Of a DNA stretch of 27,672 nucleotides, positions 1-8,444 are shown piece after piece. The notes beneath the pieces were generated by a model, which made no database searches, was not told the DNA's origin, and saw only the letters and a list, made by a program, of their open reading frames with translations. Positions within the stretch are counted from its first letter, which is position 1. Every line of letters starts with the position of its first letter. A program made the translations under genes and the position numbers. Source of the stretch: Brooklawnia sp049651565 (GTDB taxonomy: Bacteria > Actinomycetota > Actinomycetes > Propionibacteriales > Propionibacteriaceae); NCBI RefSeq assembly GCF_049651565.1, contig NZ_JBASCI010000082.1, positions 1 through 27,672 of the forward strand. The letters run 5' to 3'.

Positions 1-22
1 CCTCGCAGGCCTGACCGCGAAT

Positions 23-64
23 GAGCGCCAGCAGTGGCCCCCACCCACGCCATCGCTGGCGCTC
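23..64 (-). terminator. Hairpin downstream of the nucleotidyltransferase gene
   Basis: A perfect 10-bp inverted repeat (GAGCGCCAGC at 23-32, GCTGGCGCTC at 55-64) with a further TGGC/GCCA pairing inside it. It lies about 45 nt beyond the stop codon of the leftward gene at 108-635. There is no T-tract, as is common for hairpin terminators in high-GC actinobacteria. The terminator role is inferred from position and structure. Confidence 0.4.
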
Positions 65-107
65 AACCGCACCAACCCCGGCGCCCAGCCACACGAACCC
101 CCGGCGC

Positions 108-635
108 TCAAGCCGTCAAATACTCACACAGACCGATGTCGAGCAGCGGCCCGGCGCCCTGCCAGACCCTGGTCACCCGGTCGCCCTCGACAGTGGCGCG
201 CAGCACCGCCGGTTCGTCGGGGTGGCCCGGCCCGAGCGTGACGACGGTGTCGTCGGGGTGGTCGATGACGCCGGCGAACATCTTCCCGGTCACGAACATG
301 TCGGCCTGCCAGGCCACCACGCTGGCCCGGGGACGGATCGCCTGGTGGGCCAGCGACAGCGCATGCCCGGTGCCCCTGCGCTCGGTCTGTTCCACATAGC
401 GGATCGGCATTCCGCTGAACTCGGACCCGAAGTAGGCCCGCACCTGGTGGGCCAGGTGGCCGACCACCAGGGTCAGCCGGTCACCGGTGACCTGCTCGGC
501 GCGGCAGGCCACCAGCTGCTCCAGGGTGTACTCCAGGAAGGGCTTCAGGCCGACCGGGTACATGCACTTCTGCAGGTAGCTCCCCAACCGGCCCAGCCGG
601 GTGCCCTGCCCGGCGGCCAGGCAGACGAAATCCAT
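108..635 (-). CDS. Short sugar-phosphate nucleotidyltransferase-like protein
   Basis: A 175-residue protein with the N-terminal signature of the NTP_transferase fold: LAAGQGTRLG at residues 6-15, followed by K23 in a KCMYPV context and KPFLEY at about 31-36. A later Asp in QADMF is the likely metal-binding residue. Proteins of this fold transfer a nucleotidyl group from an NTP to a sugar phosphate or phosphorylcholine-like acceptor in the cytoplasm. Family members are usually about 230-300 residues, so roughly 60 C-terminal residues seem to be missing; the protein stops just after an LLDIGL segment that normally precedes the acceptor-binding part. There is no clear Shine-Dalgarno sequence. 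TAGCTT ends 6 nt before the ATG, which suggests a leaderless transcript. The substrate cannot be told from the sequence, and the gene may be decayed at its 3' end. Confidence 0.7.
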   Translation of the reverse strand: MDFVCLAAGQGTRLGRLGSYLQKCMYPVGLKPFLEYTLEQLVACRAEQVTGDRLTLVVGHLAHQVRAYFGSEFSGMPIRYVEQTERRGTGHALSLAHQAIRPRASVVAWQADMFVTGKMFAGVIDHPDDTVVTLGPGHPDEPAVLRATVEGDRVTRVWQGAGPLLDIGLCEYLTA

Positions 636-830
636 GCCGGGAAGCTAACACGCGACCAAGGCCGCTTCCTTCGTTCCCCGCGAATGAGTCGGGGGTCGGC
701 CAGACCCTGATGCTCAGGGATGAGTGGAATGCATGTCAGCGACTGCCCGTGGCTCGGACAAGCAGCTGCACACTGCCGACCACCCACCACGGCCTTCGAC
801 GGAGCTCCGATCCGAGGCATGCAGCGCCAA

Positions 831-895
831 CCTGGCCTCGGCGCCGCGTCCCGCACCTCCGAACCCGGCCTCGGCGCCACGTCCCGCACCTCCGA
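831..895. repeat. Two-copy 33-bp tandem repeat
   Basis: Two adjacent 33-bp units (831-863 and 864-895) differ at only a few positions, sharing CGGCGCC-CGTCCCGCACCTCC. They lie in the gene-free stretch 636-1508 between the leftward nucleotidyltransferase and gyrB. Reading frames across it give low-complexity peptides and no recognisable protein. Confidence 0.7.
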
Positions 896-1000
896 CTCGC
901 TCAGGTGGGTGTTGAGGGCCATGCTCACTGGTTCGGTGCCGGCTCGGGCGAGCTGGCAGCTCTTGCCCAGCTGGTTCTCGGTCCTTGCGCAGGACGGCGT

Positions 1001-1080
1001 TTCCGGTTTTGACACGCTGGAACGCTATCTGCGGCCCTTGAATCGATGTAAGCGGGTTTGAGGGTGCCTAAACCGGAATC
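1001..1080 (+). repeat. Dispersed palindromic element, solitary copy A
   Basis: An approximately 80-bp element with terminal inverted repeats: TTCCGGTTTTGACAC at the left pairs at 13 of 15 positions with the complement of the right end, GTGCCTAAACCGGAA. The internal CTTGAATCGATGTA is shared with copies B and D near 17.3 and 20.1 kb. This is the only clear copy standing alone; the others are paired inside the composite elements. It reads in the same direction as the other copies. Confidence 0.75.
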
Positions 1081-1145
1081 CTGCACCGGTGAGGTGCCCG
1101 GGGCGTGGCCGCCCGGGGGCCGAGATCTCGAAATCTTCTCATTCA

Positions 1146-1193
1146 CACTGCGGAGGAATGCGCATCGTACTCGCTGCGCGATTCTCCGCAGTG
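1146..1193. repeat. 48-nt imperfect palindrome upstream of gyrB
   Basis: CACTGCGGAG at 1146-1155 is the exact reverse complement of CTCCGCAGTG at 1184-1193, and the pairing continues inward through AAT and GCGCA/TGCGC blocks. This gives a long stem with a small loop. It lies about 315 nt before the gyrB start in DNA with no credible gene. It could be a structured leader, a protein-binding site or a mobile palindrome; no second copy was noticed in the window. Confidence 0.6.
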
Positions 1194-1365
1194 ATGAGTG
1201 GGGTGGGGGTGAGCGGCGCAGTGGCGAGTGGGGTGGCGGCCAGGAGCCCGGGTGACGGCATGGAAACCGCGCCAGAGGCTCGAACCGCCCCCCAGCCCGG
1301 TACGGGACCTCCAGCACGGGCCTCGGACGCGTCCAGGACGCCCTGCAGCGTCTCAAGATGGCAAT

Positions 1366-1374
1366 TTATCCACA
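1366..1374 (+). promoter_or_regulatory. DnaA box
   Basis: TTATCCACA matches the high-affinity E. coli-type DnaA box exactly. It lies about 40 nt upstream of the putative gyrB -10 element. In many bacteria gyrB lies near oriC. Only one box was seen here in intergenic DNA, so this is not an origin by itself; it may be a relic of an origin-proximal position or a regulatory site. Confidence 0.45.
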
Positions 1375-1413
1375 GCCGGGGTGCGTCAGCTGGGAAGAAC
1401 AGGCCCACGCTGG

Positions 1414-1419
1414 TAGAAT
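1414..1419 (+). promoter_or_regulatory. Putative gyrB -10 element
   Basis: TAGAAT matches five of six bases of the sigma70-type -10 consensus. It lies about 90 nt before the chosen gyrB start. At 17-nt spacing the upstream hexamer is TGGGAA, a weak -35. No better candidate was seen between the palindrome and the gene. Confidence 0.4.
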
Positions 1420-1508
1420 TTCGTACTTGGGACGGGTCGGCTGGCGATCCGTGGGGCGATCGCCCACCGCCGGCCAGGCGGTTCCGAGCGATGAAGGAGC
1501 TGCTGCCG

Positions 1509-3581
1509 GTGAGTGATCTGGCGATGCGGTCAGACCAGACCAATGGTTCCGACGATCCACAGGATGCCACGATCGACGTAGTCGCCGAGCCTGATCTCGA
1601 CATCGGACTGCTCGAGGAGGGCGCCGACCTGCGTTCCGAGGGAGACTACGGTGCCTCCCAGATCCAGGTGCTGGAAGGTCTGGAGGCGGTGCGCAAGCGC
1701 CCCGGCATGTACATCGGGTCGACCGGCGAGCGCGGCCTGCACCACCTGGTCTACGAGATTGTGGACAACTCTGTGGATGAGGCGTTGGCCGGCTACTGCG
1801 ACCACATCCGGGTCGAACTGCTCGACGGCGGCGGCTGCCGGGTCATCGACAATGGTCGCGGCATCCCGGTCGAGGTCCACCCGGTCGAGGGCGTGTCGTC
1901 GCTGACCCTGGTGCTGACCGTGCTGCACGCCGGCGGCAAGTTCGGCACCGGCGGCTACAAGGTCTCCGGCGGTCTGCACGGCGTGGGCAGCTCGGTGGTG
2001 AACGCGTTGAGCGCCCGGATGATCGCCGAGGTGCGCCGCGACGGCTTCCACTGGCGGCAGGGCTTCACCCTCGGCGTCCCGGACGGCCCGGTCGAGCAGC
2101 TCGAGGAGACCGACCAGACCGGCACTACCATCACGTTCTTCCCCAGCCCCGAGATCTTCGAGACCACCAACTTCAACTACGAGACGCTGGCCACCCGGTT
2201 CCGCGAGATGGCCTTCCTCAGCAAGGGCCTCCGGATCGAGATCGTCGACCTGCGCAAGGACCACGTCGACGAGGAGGGCACCCACATCGGTGACGAGTTC
2301 CTCTACGAGAATGGTCTGGTCGATTTCGTCCGCTACCTCACCGGCAGCCGCGAACCGCTGACCAACATCATCGACGTCGAGGCCCACTCCTCCGAGATGG
2401 GGATGGGCGTCGAGCTGGCCATGCAGTGGAACACCGGCTACGGCTCGTCGCTGCACACCTTCGCCAACACCATCAACACCCACGAGGGCGGCACCCACGA
2501 GGAAGGGCTGCGGGCCGCGCTAACCACCACGGTCAACAAGTGGGGTGAGGCGTGGGGGCTGATCCGCAAGAAGGAGGACCGGGTCGGCAACGAGGACATC
2601 CGCGAGGGCCTGACCGCGATCCTGTCGATCAAGCTGTCCGAACCGCAGTTCGAGGGCCAGACCAAGACCAAGCTGGGCAACACCGAGGCCCGCGGCTTCG
2701 TCCAGCGGGTGGTCAACGACCGGTTGGGCGACTGGATGGAACGCAACCCGTCGGAGGGCAAGGACATCGTCCGCAAGGCGATCGCCGCGGCGTCCGCCCG
2801 GATCGCCGCCCGCAAGGCCCGCGAGGCCGCCCGCAACCGCAAGGGCCTGCTGGGCGGCGGCGGGTTGCCCGGCAAGCTGGCCGACTGCTCGTCCACCAAC
2901 CCCGAGGAGTGCGAAATCTTCATCGTCGAGGGTGACTCGGCGGGCGGCTCGGCGAAGGGCGGCCGTGACCCGCGGGTCCAGGCGATCCTGCCGTTGCGGG
3001 GCAAGATCCTGAACGTCGAGAAGGCCCGCATCGACCGGATCTGGGCGAACAAGGAGGTCGAGGCGATCATCAACGCGCTCGGCACCGGCGTTCACGATGA
3101 CTTCGACATCAACAAGCTGCGCTACCACAAGATCATCCTGATGGCCGACGCGGACGTCGACGGCAGCCACATCCGCACCCTGCTGCTGACGCTGCTGTTC
3201 CGGTTCATGAAGCCGCTGATCGACCAGGGCTACGTGTACCTGGCCCAGCCGCCGCTGTACCGGTTGCGCTGGACGAACGCCCCGCACGAGCTGGCCTACA
3301 CCGACGCCGAACGCGACGCGCTGCGGGACGCCGGGAAGGCGGCCGGCAAGAAGCTGCCGAACATCAACCCGATCCAGCGCTACAAGGGCCTGGGTGAGAT
3401 GGACGCGGGGGACCTGTGGGAGACCACGATGGATCCCGAGGGCCGCATCCTGCTGCAGGTGACCCTGGACGACGCAGCCCGGGCCGACCAGATGTTCTCG
3501 ATCCTGATGGGGGAGGACGTCGAGGAGCGCCGCCACTTCATCCAGCGCAACGCCAAGGACGTCCGCTTCCTCGACATCTGA
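1509..3581 (+). CDS. gyrB: DNA gyrase subunit B
   Basis: The ATPase subunit of DNA gyrase, which with GyrA introduces negative supercoils. The GTG at 1509 is chosen as start because AAGGAG at 1494-1499 lies 9 nt upstream; it gives 690 residues, the usual size for actinobacterial GyrB after a ~45-residue acidic N-terminal extension. Visible GHKL ATPase motifs are EIVDNSVDEA (about 83-92), DNGRGIP (about 114-120) and the lid loop GLHGVGSSVVNAL (about 155-167). The TOPRIM part has EGDSAGGSAKGGRD at about 475 and the Mg-binding DADVDGSHI near 546. The C terminus contains the conserved QRYKGLGEM. It is followed 42 nt later by gyrA. A recF gene, the usual left neighbour in actinobacteria, is absent. 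An upstream in-frame ATG at 1491 has no ribosome-binding site. Confidence 0.97.
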   Translation: MSDLAMRSDQTNGSDDPQDATIDVVAEPDLDIGLLEEGADLRSEGDYGASQIQVLEGLEAVRKRPGMYIGSTGERGLHHLVYEIVDNSVDEALAGYCDHIRVELLDGGGCRVIDNGRGIPVEVHPVEGVSSLTLVLTVLHAGGKFGTGGYKVSGGLHGVGSSVVNALSARMIAEVRRDGFHWRQGFTLGVPDGPVEQLEETDQTGTTITFFPSPEIFETTNFNYETLATRFREMAFLSKGLRIEIVDLRKDHVDEEGTHIGDEFLYENGLVDFVRYLTGSREPLTNIIDVEAHSSEMGMGVELAMQWNTGYGSSLHTFANTINTHEGGTHEEGLRAALTTTVNKWGEAWGLIRKKEDRVGNEDIREGLTAILSIKLSEPQFEGQTKTKLGNTEARGFVQRVVNDRLGDWMERNPSEGKDIVRKAIAAASARIAARKAREAARNRKGLLGGGGLPGKLADCSSTNPEECEIFIVEGDSAGGSAKGGRDPRVQAILPLRGKILNVEKARIDRIWANKEVEAIINALGTGVHDDFDINKLRYHKIILMADADVDGSHIRTLLLTLLFRFMKPLIDQGYVYLAQPPLYRLRWTNAPHELAYTDAERDALRDAGKAAGKKLPNINPIQRYKGLGEMDAGDLWETTMDPEGRILLQVTLDDAARADQMFSILMGEDVEERRHFIQRNAKDVRFLDI

Positions 3582-3623
3582 TCCCGGACGACGCACGCGC
3601 AACTGTCCAGAAGGAATGAGTAG

Positions 3624-6374
3624 ATGACAGACACCCCGCAGGGACCGAACACCGAGCCCACCGGAGAGGGGCTGGACGACCAGTTCCTGGGCGGCGGCGA
3701 CACCGGCCGCCCCGGCGGCAACCCGGTGAGCGAGGAGGAGGCCGCCGAGCAGGTGGTCGACACCATCGAGGAGCCGCGCAAGGGCGTCATCGAGCAGATC
3801 GACCTGCAGACCGAGGTGCAGAACTCCTACCTCGAGTACGCGATGAGCGTGATCGTGGGACGTGCGCTGCCCGACGTCCGCGACGGCCTGAAGCCGGTGC
3901 ACCGGCGGGTGATCTACGCCATGTACGACGGTGGCTACCGTCCCGACCGCGGCTGGAACAAGTGCTCCCGCGTGGTCGGCGAGGTGATGGGTCTGTACCA
4001 CCCGCACGGTGACTCGGCGATCTACGACACCCTGGTGAGGCTGGCCCAGCCGTGGGTGATGCGGGCCCCGCTGGTCAGCGGCCAGGGCAACTTCGGTTCG
4101 CCCGGCAACGACCCGGCCGCGGCGATGCGGTACACCGAGTGCAAGATGGCGCCGCTGGCCATGGAGATGGTCCGCGACATCAACGAGAACACCGTCGATT
4201 TCCAGGACAACTACGACGGCCGCGAGAAGGAGCCGTCGGTGCTGCCGGCCCGGTTCCCGAACCTGCTGGTCAACGGCTCGTCCGGGATCGCGGTCGGGAT
4301 GGCCACCAACATCCCCACCCACAACCTGCGCGAGGTCAATGACGCGGTGCAGTGGGCGCTGCAGAACCCGGACGCCACCCCCGAGGAACTGCTCGAGGCG
4401 TCGATGGCCCGGGTCAAGGGCCCCGACTTCCCGACCGGTGCGCTGATCGTCGGCCGGCAGGGCATCGAGGACTACCAGCGCACCGGCCGCGGCTCGGTCA
4501 CCATGCGCGCGGTGATCGACATCGAGGAGGACGCCCGCGGCCGCACCACCCTGGTGGTCACCGAGTTGCCGTACATGTGCAACCCGGACAACCTGGCCCA
4601 GCGGATCGCCGACCTGGTCAACTCCGGCCGGCTGACCGGCATCGCCGACATCCGCGACGACACCTCGGCCCGCACCGGGCAGCGGCTGGTCATCGTCCTC
4701 GAACGGGACGCCCAGCCGCGCGTGGTGATGAACAACTTGTACAAGCACACCCAGTTGCAGGAGAACTTCGGCTGCAACATGCTGGCGCTGGTTGACGAGG
4801 TGCCCCGGACGCTGCGGCTCGACCAGTTCATCAGGTACTGGGTCGACCACCAGCTGGAGGTCATCCGCCGCCGGACGCAGTACCGGCTGGACGAGGCGGA
4901 GAAGGCCGCCCACATCTATCGGGGTCTGGTCAAGGCGCTGGACGCCCTCGATGATGTCATCGCCCTTATCCGGCGCTCGCCGAACTCCGAGGTCGCCAAC
5001 CAGGGCCTGCAGGACCTGCTGGACATCGACGAGGTGCAGGCCCAGGCGATCCTCGACATGCAGCTGCGCCGGCTGGCCGCGCTGGAGCGGCAGAAGATCA
5101 TCGACCGGCTGGCCGAGCTGGAACGCACCATCGCCGACCTGCTGGACATCCTCGCCGACGAGGGACGCCAGCGCGGGATCGTGTCCACCGAGTTGCAGGA
5201 CATCGTCGACCGCTACGGCGACGAACGCCGCACCAGGATCGTCTCGGCCGACGGCGACATGAGCGACGAAGACCTGATCCCTGACGAGGAGTGCGTGGTC
5301 ACCCTGACCCGCGGCGGCTACATCAAGCGCACCCGGATCGACCAGTACCGCGTCCAGAAGCGGGGCGGCCGGGGCGTCCGGGGCGCGTCGCTGCGCACCG
5401 AGGACCAGGTCGCGGCCGTCTTCACCGCGAAGAGCCACGACTGGGCGGTCTTCTTCACCAACATGGGGCGCGCCTACCGGATCAAGGTCTGGCACCTGCC
5501 CGAGGGCGGCCGGGACGCCAAGGGCGGCCACGTCGCCGGACTGCTCAGCTTCCTGCCCGACGAGCAGATCGCCCAGGGCATCGTCCTGCGCAGCTACTCC
5601 GACGCCGAGTACCTGCTGCTGGCCACCCGCAAGGGCCTGGTCAAGAAGACCGAGTTGTCGGCGTACGACTCGCCGCGGCAGGCGGGTCTGATCGCAGTCA
5701 ACTTCCGCGAGCCCGACGACGAGCTGATCGGCGCCGAGCTGGTCGACGCCGACGACGAGGTGCTGCTGGTCAGCCGCAAGGGACAGGGCCTGCGGTTCCG
5801 GGCGGACGACGAGCAGGTCCGTCCGATGGGACGGACCACCTCCGGGGTGACCGGGATGCGGTTCCGCGGCGACGACGAACTGCTCAGCATGACCGTCATC
5901 CCGGCGGGCGCCGATGAGCACAGCCAGTACCTGTTCACCATGACCGAGGAGGGCTACGCCAAGCGCACCCCGGTCTCGGAGTTCCGGTTGCAGAACCGCG
6001 GCGGGCTCGGGGTACGGGCGATGCGGCTGAACGACGAGCGCGGCGGCCTGGTCGCGGCGCTGATGGTCTGCGAGGAGGACGAGGTGATCTCGTTCAAGGC
6101 CTCCGGACAGGTGATCCGCAGCGCGGTCTCCGACGTCACCCCGACCGGACGCGACACCATGGGCGTCAAGTTCGTCGGCATCAAGGGGGACGACCAGGTG
6201 GTCGCGGTGACGGTCAACCCCGAACCCGAGGAGGACGCCGAAGAGGAGCCGGTGGCGGTCGAGGATGAGGACGCCGAAGCCGACACCGTCGAGGAGTCGG
6301 GGGAGGTCCAGGCCGATGACGGGGTTAGTCTTGGGCGAGACGTAACTGCCGAACGAGAGGCAACCGATGAGTGA
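3624..6374 (+). CDS. gyrA: DNA gyrase subunit A
   Basis: The DNA-breaking and rejoining subunit of gyrase, 916 residues. AGAAGGA precedes the ATG by about 8 nt. A ~55-residue acidic N-terminal extension leads into the breakage-reunion domain (QNSYLEYAMSVIVGRALPD at about 66-84). The catalytic tyrosine is Tyr170 in AMRYTE. The quinolone-resistance region reads HPHGDSAIYD (126-135), with Ser131 and Asp135 in place, the form usually linked to drug sensitivity. The C-terminal beta-pinwheel carries the GyrA box as QKRGGRG around residue 575. The last ~60 residues are very rich in Glu and Asp. The gene is co-directional with gyrB and overlaps the following DUF3566 gene by 8 nt, so the three are probably co-transcribed. 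Confidence 0.97.
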   Translation: MTDTPQGPNTEPTGEGLDDQFLGGGDTGRPGGNPVSEEEAAEQVVDTIEEPRKGVIEQIDLQTEVQNSYLEYAMSVIVGRALPDVRDGLKPVHRRVIYAMYDGGYRPDRGWNKCSRVVGEVMGLYHPHGDSAIYDTLVRLAQPWVMRAPLVSGQGNFGSPGNDPAAAMRYTECKMAPLAMEMVRDINENTVDFQDNYDGREKEPSVLPARFPNLLVNGSSGIAVGMATNIPTHNLREVNDAVQWALQNPDATPEELLEASMARVKGPDFPTGALIVGRQGIEDYQRTGRGSVTMRAVIDIEEDARGRTTLVVTELPYMCNPDNLAQRIADLVNSGRLTGIADIRDDTSARTGQRLVIVLERDAQPRVVMNNLYKHTQLQENFGCNMLALVDEVPRTLRLDQFIRYWVDHQLEVIRRRTQYRLDEAEKAAHIYRGLVKALDALDDVIALIRRSPNSEVANQGLQDLLDIDEVQAQAILDMQLRRLAALERQKIIDRLAELERTIADLLDILADEGRQRGIVSTELQDIVDRYGDERRTRIVSADGDMSDEDLIPDEECVVTLTRGGYIKRTRIDQYRVQKRGGRGVRGASLRTEDQVAAVFTAKSHDWAVFFTNMGRAYRIKVWHLPEGGRDAKGGHVAGLLSFLPDEQIAQGIVLRSYSDAEYLLLATRKGLVKKTELSAYDSPRQAGLIAVNFREPDDELIGAELVDADDEVLLVSRKGQGLRFRADDEQVRPMGRTTSGVTGMRFRGDDELLSMTVIPAGADEHSQYLFTMTEEGYAKRTPVSEFRLQNRGGLGVRAMRLNDERGGLVAALMVCEEDEVISFKASGQVIRSAVSDVTPTGRDTMGVKFVGIKGDDQVVAVTVNPEPEEDAEEEPVAVEDEDAEADTVEESGEVQADDGVSLGRDVTAEREATDE

Positions 6375-7017
6375 CGCCCGCGAGACCGTCTCGGTGCCGA
6401 AGAACCAGGCCGACGACAAATCCGACGGACGTGTGCAGACCGAGGCGTGGCCGAAGGACCCACCAACCGCCTGGGACCAGGCACCGGTCACCGAGCCGGT
6501 GAGCCACCTCGCTGACCAGCCCGCCGAGCAGCCGGTGGACTCCACTGTCGGCACCGCCGGGGGCAGCGCGAGCACACCGGCGGCTCCGGTGAAGCCGGTC
6601 GGCGCCCGGACCGGCCGGGTGCGCACCGTCGGCGGGACGGTCCGGCCGGCCCGCAAGGCCCGACTGCGGGTGGCCAAGCTCGACCCGTGGTCGGTGATGA
6701 AGGTCTCGTTGATGTTCTCGATCGCGGTGGCCGTCATCACCTTCGTGGCGGTGGCGCTGCTGTGGTCGGTGGTCGAGGCGTCCGGTGCCCTGCGGATGCT
6801 GCAGGACACCCTGAACGCCCTGCTCGGCAACCCGGACGGTTCGGGCACCGTGCAGGTCAGCGCCTACATCGACCGCTGGCGGGTGCTGGGCTTCACCGCG
6901 ATCGTCTGCGGCATCAACGTTATTCTGCTGACCGCGCTGGCCACCCTGGCGGCGTTCCTGTACAACCTGTCCAGCTCGGTACTGGGCGGGCTGGAAGTGA
7001 CCCTGGCCGAGGACTGA
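6367..7017 (+). CDS. DUF3566 family membrane protein
   Basis: A 216-residue protein of the DUF3566 family, which in actinobacteria is typically found directly after gyrA; its function is unknown. The first ~100 residues are hydrophilic, rich in Pro, Ala and Thr, and basic towards the end (TVRPARKARLRVAK). The conserved domain follows: LDPWSVMKVSLMFS, a transmembrane helix at about 113-137, an extracytoplasmic stretch of ~35 residues, and a second helix at about 173-200. The end LGGLEVTLAED is typical of the family. Its ATG overlaps the gyrA stop (ATGAGTGA), with GAGAGG upstream as ribosome-binding site, which implies translational coupling. Confidence 0.92.
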   Translation: MSDARETVSVPKNQADDKSDGRVQTEAWPKDPPTAWDQAPVTEPVSHLADQPAEQPVDSTVGTAGGSASTPAAPVKPVGARTGRVRTVGGTVRPARKARLRVAKLDPWSVMKVSLMFSIAVAVITFVAVALLWSVVEASGALRMLQDTLNALLGNPDGSGTVQVSAYIDRWRVLGFTAIVCGINVILLTALATLAAFLYNLSSSVLGGLEVTLAED

Positions 7018-7068
7018 CCTTCGGGCTGGGGGCTGGGGACTGACCTGCGGGCCGAGGACTGGCCTTCG
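7005..7068. repeat. Short duplication at the end of the DUF3566 gene
   Basis: A 19-bp sequence starting GGCCGAGGACTG spans the stop codon at 7005-7023 and recurs at 7050-7068 with one mismatch. A shorter GACTGACCT copy lies between them. It looks like a local duplication of the gene's 3' end. The second copy forms one arm of the hairpin at 7049-7080. Confidence 0.6.
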
Positions 7069-7080
7069 TCCTGCCGGCCC
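7049..7080. terminator. Bidirectional hairpin between convergent genes
   Basis: GGGCCGAGGAC at 7049-7059 pairs with GTCCTGCCGGCCC at 7068-7080, leaving a 2-nt bulge and an 8-nt loop. It lies in the 69-bp gap between the rightward gyrase cluster and the leftward NYN gene, so it could terminate transcription from both sides. No U-tract is present. Confidence 0.5.
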
Positions 7081-7086
7081 GCTGGG

Positions 7087-7842
7087 CTATCGACCGGACT
7101 TGAGATGCCGAACGTAGGTGTTGGGCGTCTTTCCGTCCCCGGTGGCCCGCGACCCGACCTGGTAGTCGGGGTGCGCCTCCATCAGGTCCTTCAGCTTCTT
7201 GTAACCCCACGAGCGGGAGTCGAAGTCGGGCGCCAGGCGTGACAGGTTGCTGCCGACCAGCCCGAGGTTCGCCCGGCCGTCGTCCCCGGCCGCGGTGTCG
7301 ACTGCCGACGACAGCAGCCGGTCGAGCTGGCGGTCCCGCTTCAGCGCGGGTTCCTTGCTGACCGGTTCCTCGGTCTGGGTCTCGGTGAGGTTCTCGACAT
7401 AGATGAAGGTGTCGCAGGCGGCGACGAACGGCTTGGGGGTCTTGCGTTCGCCGAAGCCGTAGACGACCAGCCCGTCCTCGCGGATGCGGCCGGCCAGCCG
7501 GGTGAAGTCGGAATCGCTGGAGACCAGGCAGAAGCCGTCCAGGTGGCCGGCGTGCAGCAGGTCCATCGCGTCGATGATCAACGCGGAGTCGGTGGCGTTC
7601 TTGCCGACGGTGTAGCTGAACTGCTGGATCGGCTGCACCGAGTGCTGCAGCAGCTCGTTCTTCCACGAGTTCAACTGGTTGGAGGTCCAGTCGCCGTAGG
7701 CGCGCCGGACGCTGGCCTTGCCGTACTTGGCGATCTCGGCGAGCAGGTTCTCCAGGTGTTGCGCCCGGGCGTTGTCGGCGTCGATGAGGACGGCCAGCCG
7801 AAGCTCGTCCGAACCGGGCCGGACGATCGTGTCCTCAGCCAT
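7087..7842 (-). CDS. NYN domain protein with C-terminal OST-HTH/LOTUS domain
   Basis: A 251-residue cytoplasmic protein. Residues about 14-150 form an NYN (PIN-like) nuclease fold, with the acidic residues expected at the metal site: LIDADN (19-24), the NATDSALIIDAMDLL block (82-96) and LVSSDSDFTRLA (106-117). A linker rich in Glu and Lys follows. The C-terminal ~75 residues, including SWGYKKLKDLMEAHPDYQV and ending in YVRHLK, resemble the OST-HTH/LOTUS RNA-binding domain. Family members are predicted RNases (LabA/DUF88 group), but the substrate is unknown. AAGGAG sits 8 nt before the ATG. The gene is monocistronic, with hairpins on both sides. Confidence 0.88.
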   Translation of the reverse strand: MAEDTIVRPGSDELRLAVLIDADNARAQHLENLLAEIAKYGKASVRRAYGDWTSNQLNSWKNELLQHSVQPIQQFSYTVGKNATDSALIIDAMDLLHAGHLDGFCLVSSDSDFTRLAGRIREDGLVVYGFGERKTPKPFVAACDTFIYVENLTETQTEEPVSKEPALKRDRQLDRLLSSAVDTAAGDDGRANLGLVGSNLSRLAPDFDSRSWGYKKLKDLMEAHPDYQVGSRATGDGKTPNTYVRHLKSGR

Positions 7843-7931
7843 CTCTTGCGCTCCTTCCGCACCGCCACGGCGGCATTCGGATCGAGCCTACGCCGTGGGC
7901 TGACGGCCTCGGCAAATCCCGGACGGCAATT

Positions 7932-7963
7932 GCGGCCGGCCCCCGAGGTGGGGAACCGGCCGC
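7932..7963 (-). terminator. Hairpin after the DUF4870 gene
   Basis: GCGGCCGG at 7932-7939 and CCGGCCGC at 7956-7963 form a perfect 8-bp stem, and CCC/GGG inside can pair further. It lies 28 nt beyond the stop of the leftward DUF4870 gene and upstream of the NYN gene, so it probably ends the former's transcript. Confidence 0.55.
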
Positions 7964-7991
7964 TCTGGTTGCTGTTCGTGAATCGTGCGGA

Positions 7992-8369
7992 TCAGTGCAG
8001 GATCGAGATTCGCCACGGGTAGGTGTACGGCTGACCCTGGGAGGTCTTCACCGCGCCGACGACGCCCATGATGATCGACCCGAGCACCGCGGCGATCATC
8101 AGCGCCACGCCGAGCGGGATCAGGACCACGGTGATCATCAGCAGGCCGCCGACGACCGCCGCCAGCCACATGGTGAGCTGGAAGTTGAAGGCTTCGGCGG
8201 CCTGGCCGCGCACGAACTCGGAGCGGTCGCGGTAAATCAGCCAGACGATCAGCGGGCCGACGATGGCCAGCCATCCCACCGACACCACTGCCGAGATCGG
8301 GCCGGAGAGATGGGCGAGCATCGAGGCGGTGCGCGTTTCGGAGTTGATGGGTGCTGGGTAGTTCGTCAT
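7992..8369 (-). CDS. DUF4870 domain-containing membrane protein
   Basis: A 125-residue small membrane protein of the DUF4870 family (function unknown). The family signature is visible: ASMLAHLSG near the N terminus (15-23), a first hydrophobic segment at about 28-46 ending in LIYRDRSEFVRGQAAEAFNFQLT, then two hydrophobic segments (about 68-82 and 84-105). The end GQPYTYPWRISIL is also typical. The ATG at 8369 gives the normal family length, although its Shine-Dalgarno is poor; an in-frame TTG at 8405 would add 12 residues unlike the family. It is followed by its own hairpin. Confidence 0.88.
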   Translation of the reverse strand: MTNYPAPINSETRTASMLAHLSGPISAVVSVGWLAIVGPLIVWLIYRDRSEFVRGQAAEAFNFQLTMWLAAVVGGLLMITVVLIPLGVALMIAAVLGSIIMGVVGAVKTSQGQPYTYPWRISILH

Positions 8370-8444
8370 GGGTCCAGATTGCGCTCGCTGATCTGCCGCT
8401 GGCAAGTGTGGTTGGGGACGCCTCAGGGTCGGTTCCGGGGAGTC

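Noticed and set aside
1089..1508. Extension of gyrB to a start at 1089 or 1491
   Set aside because: The upstream part is low-complexity and spans the palindrome and the DnaA box. The only good ribosome-binding site (AAGGAG at 1494-1499) serves the GTG at 1509.
1760..1768. TGTGGACAA, a perfect mycobacterial-type DnaA box on the minus strand
   Set aside because: It encodes the invariant VDNSVDE motif of GyrB, so the match follows from protein conservation.
2520..6848. Very long open frame (over 1400 codons) on the minus strand
   Set aside because: It lies entirely antisense to gyrB, gyrA and DUF3566. High GC3 bias produces such antisense frames, and the translation is repetitive with no domain.
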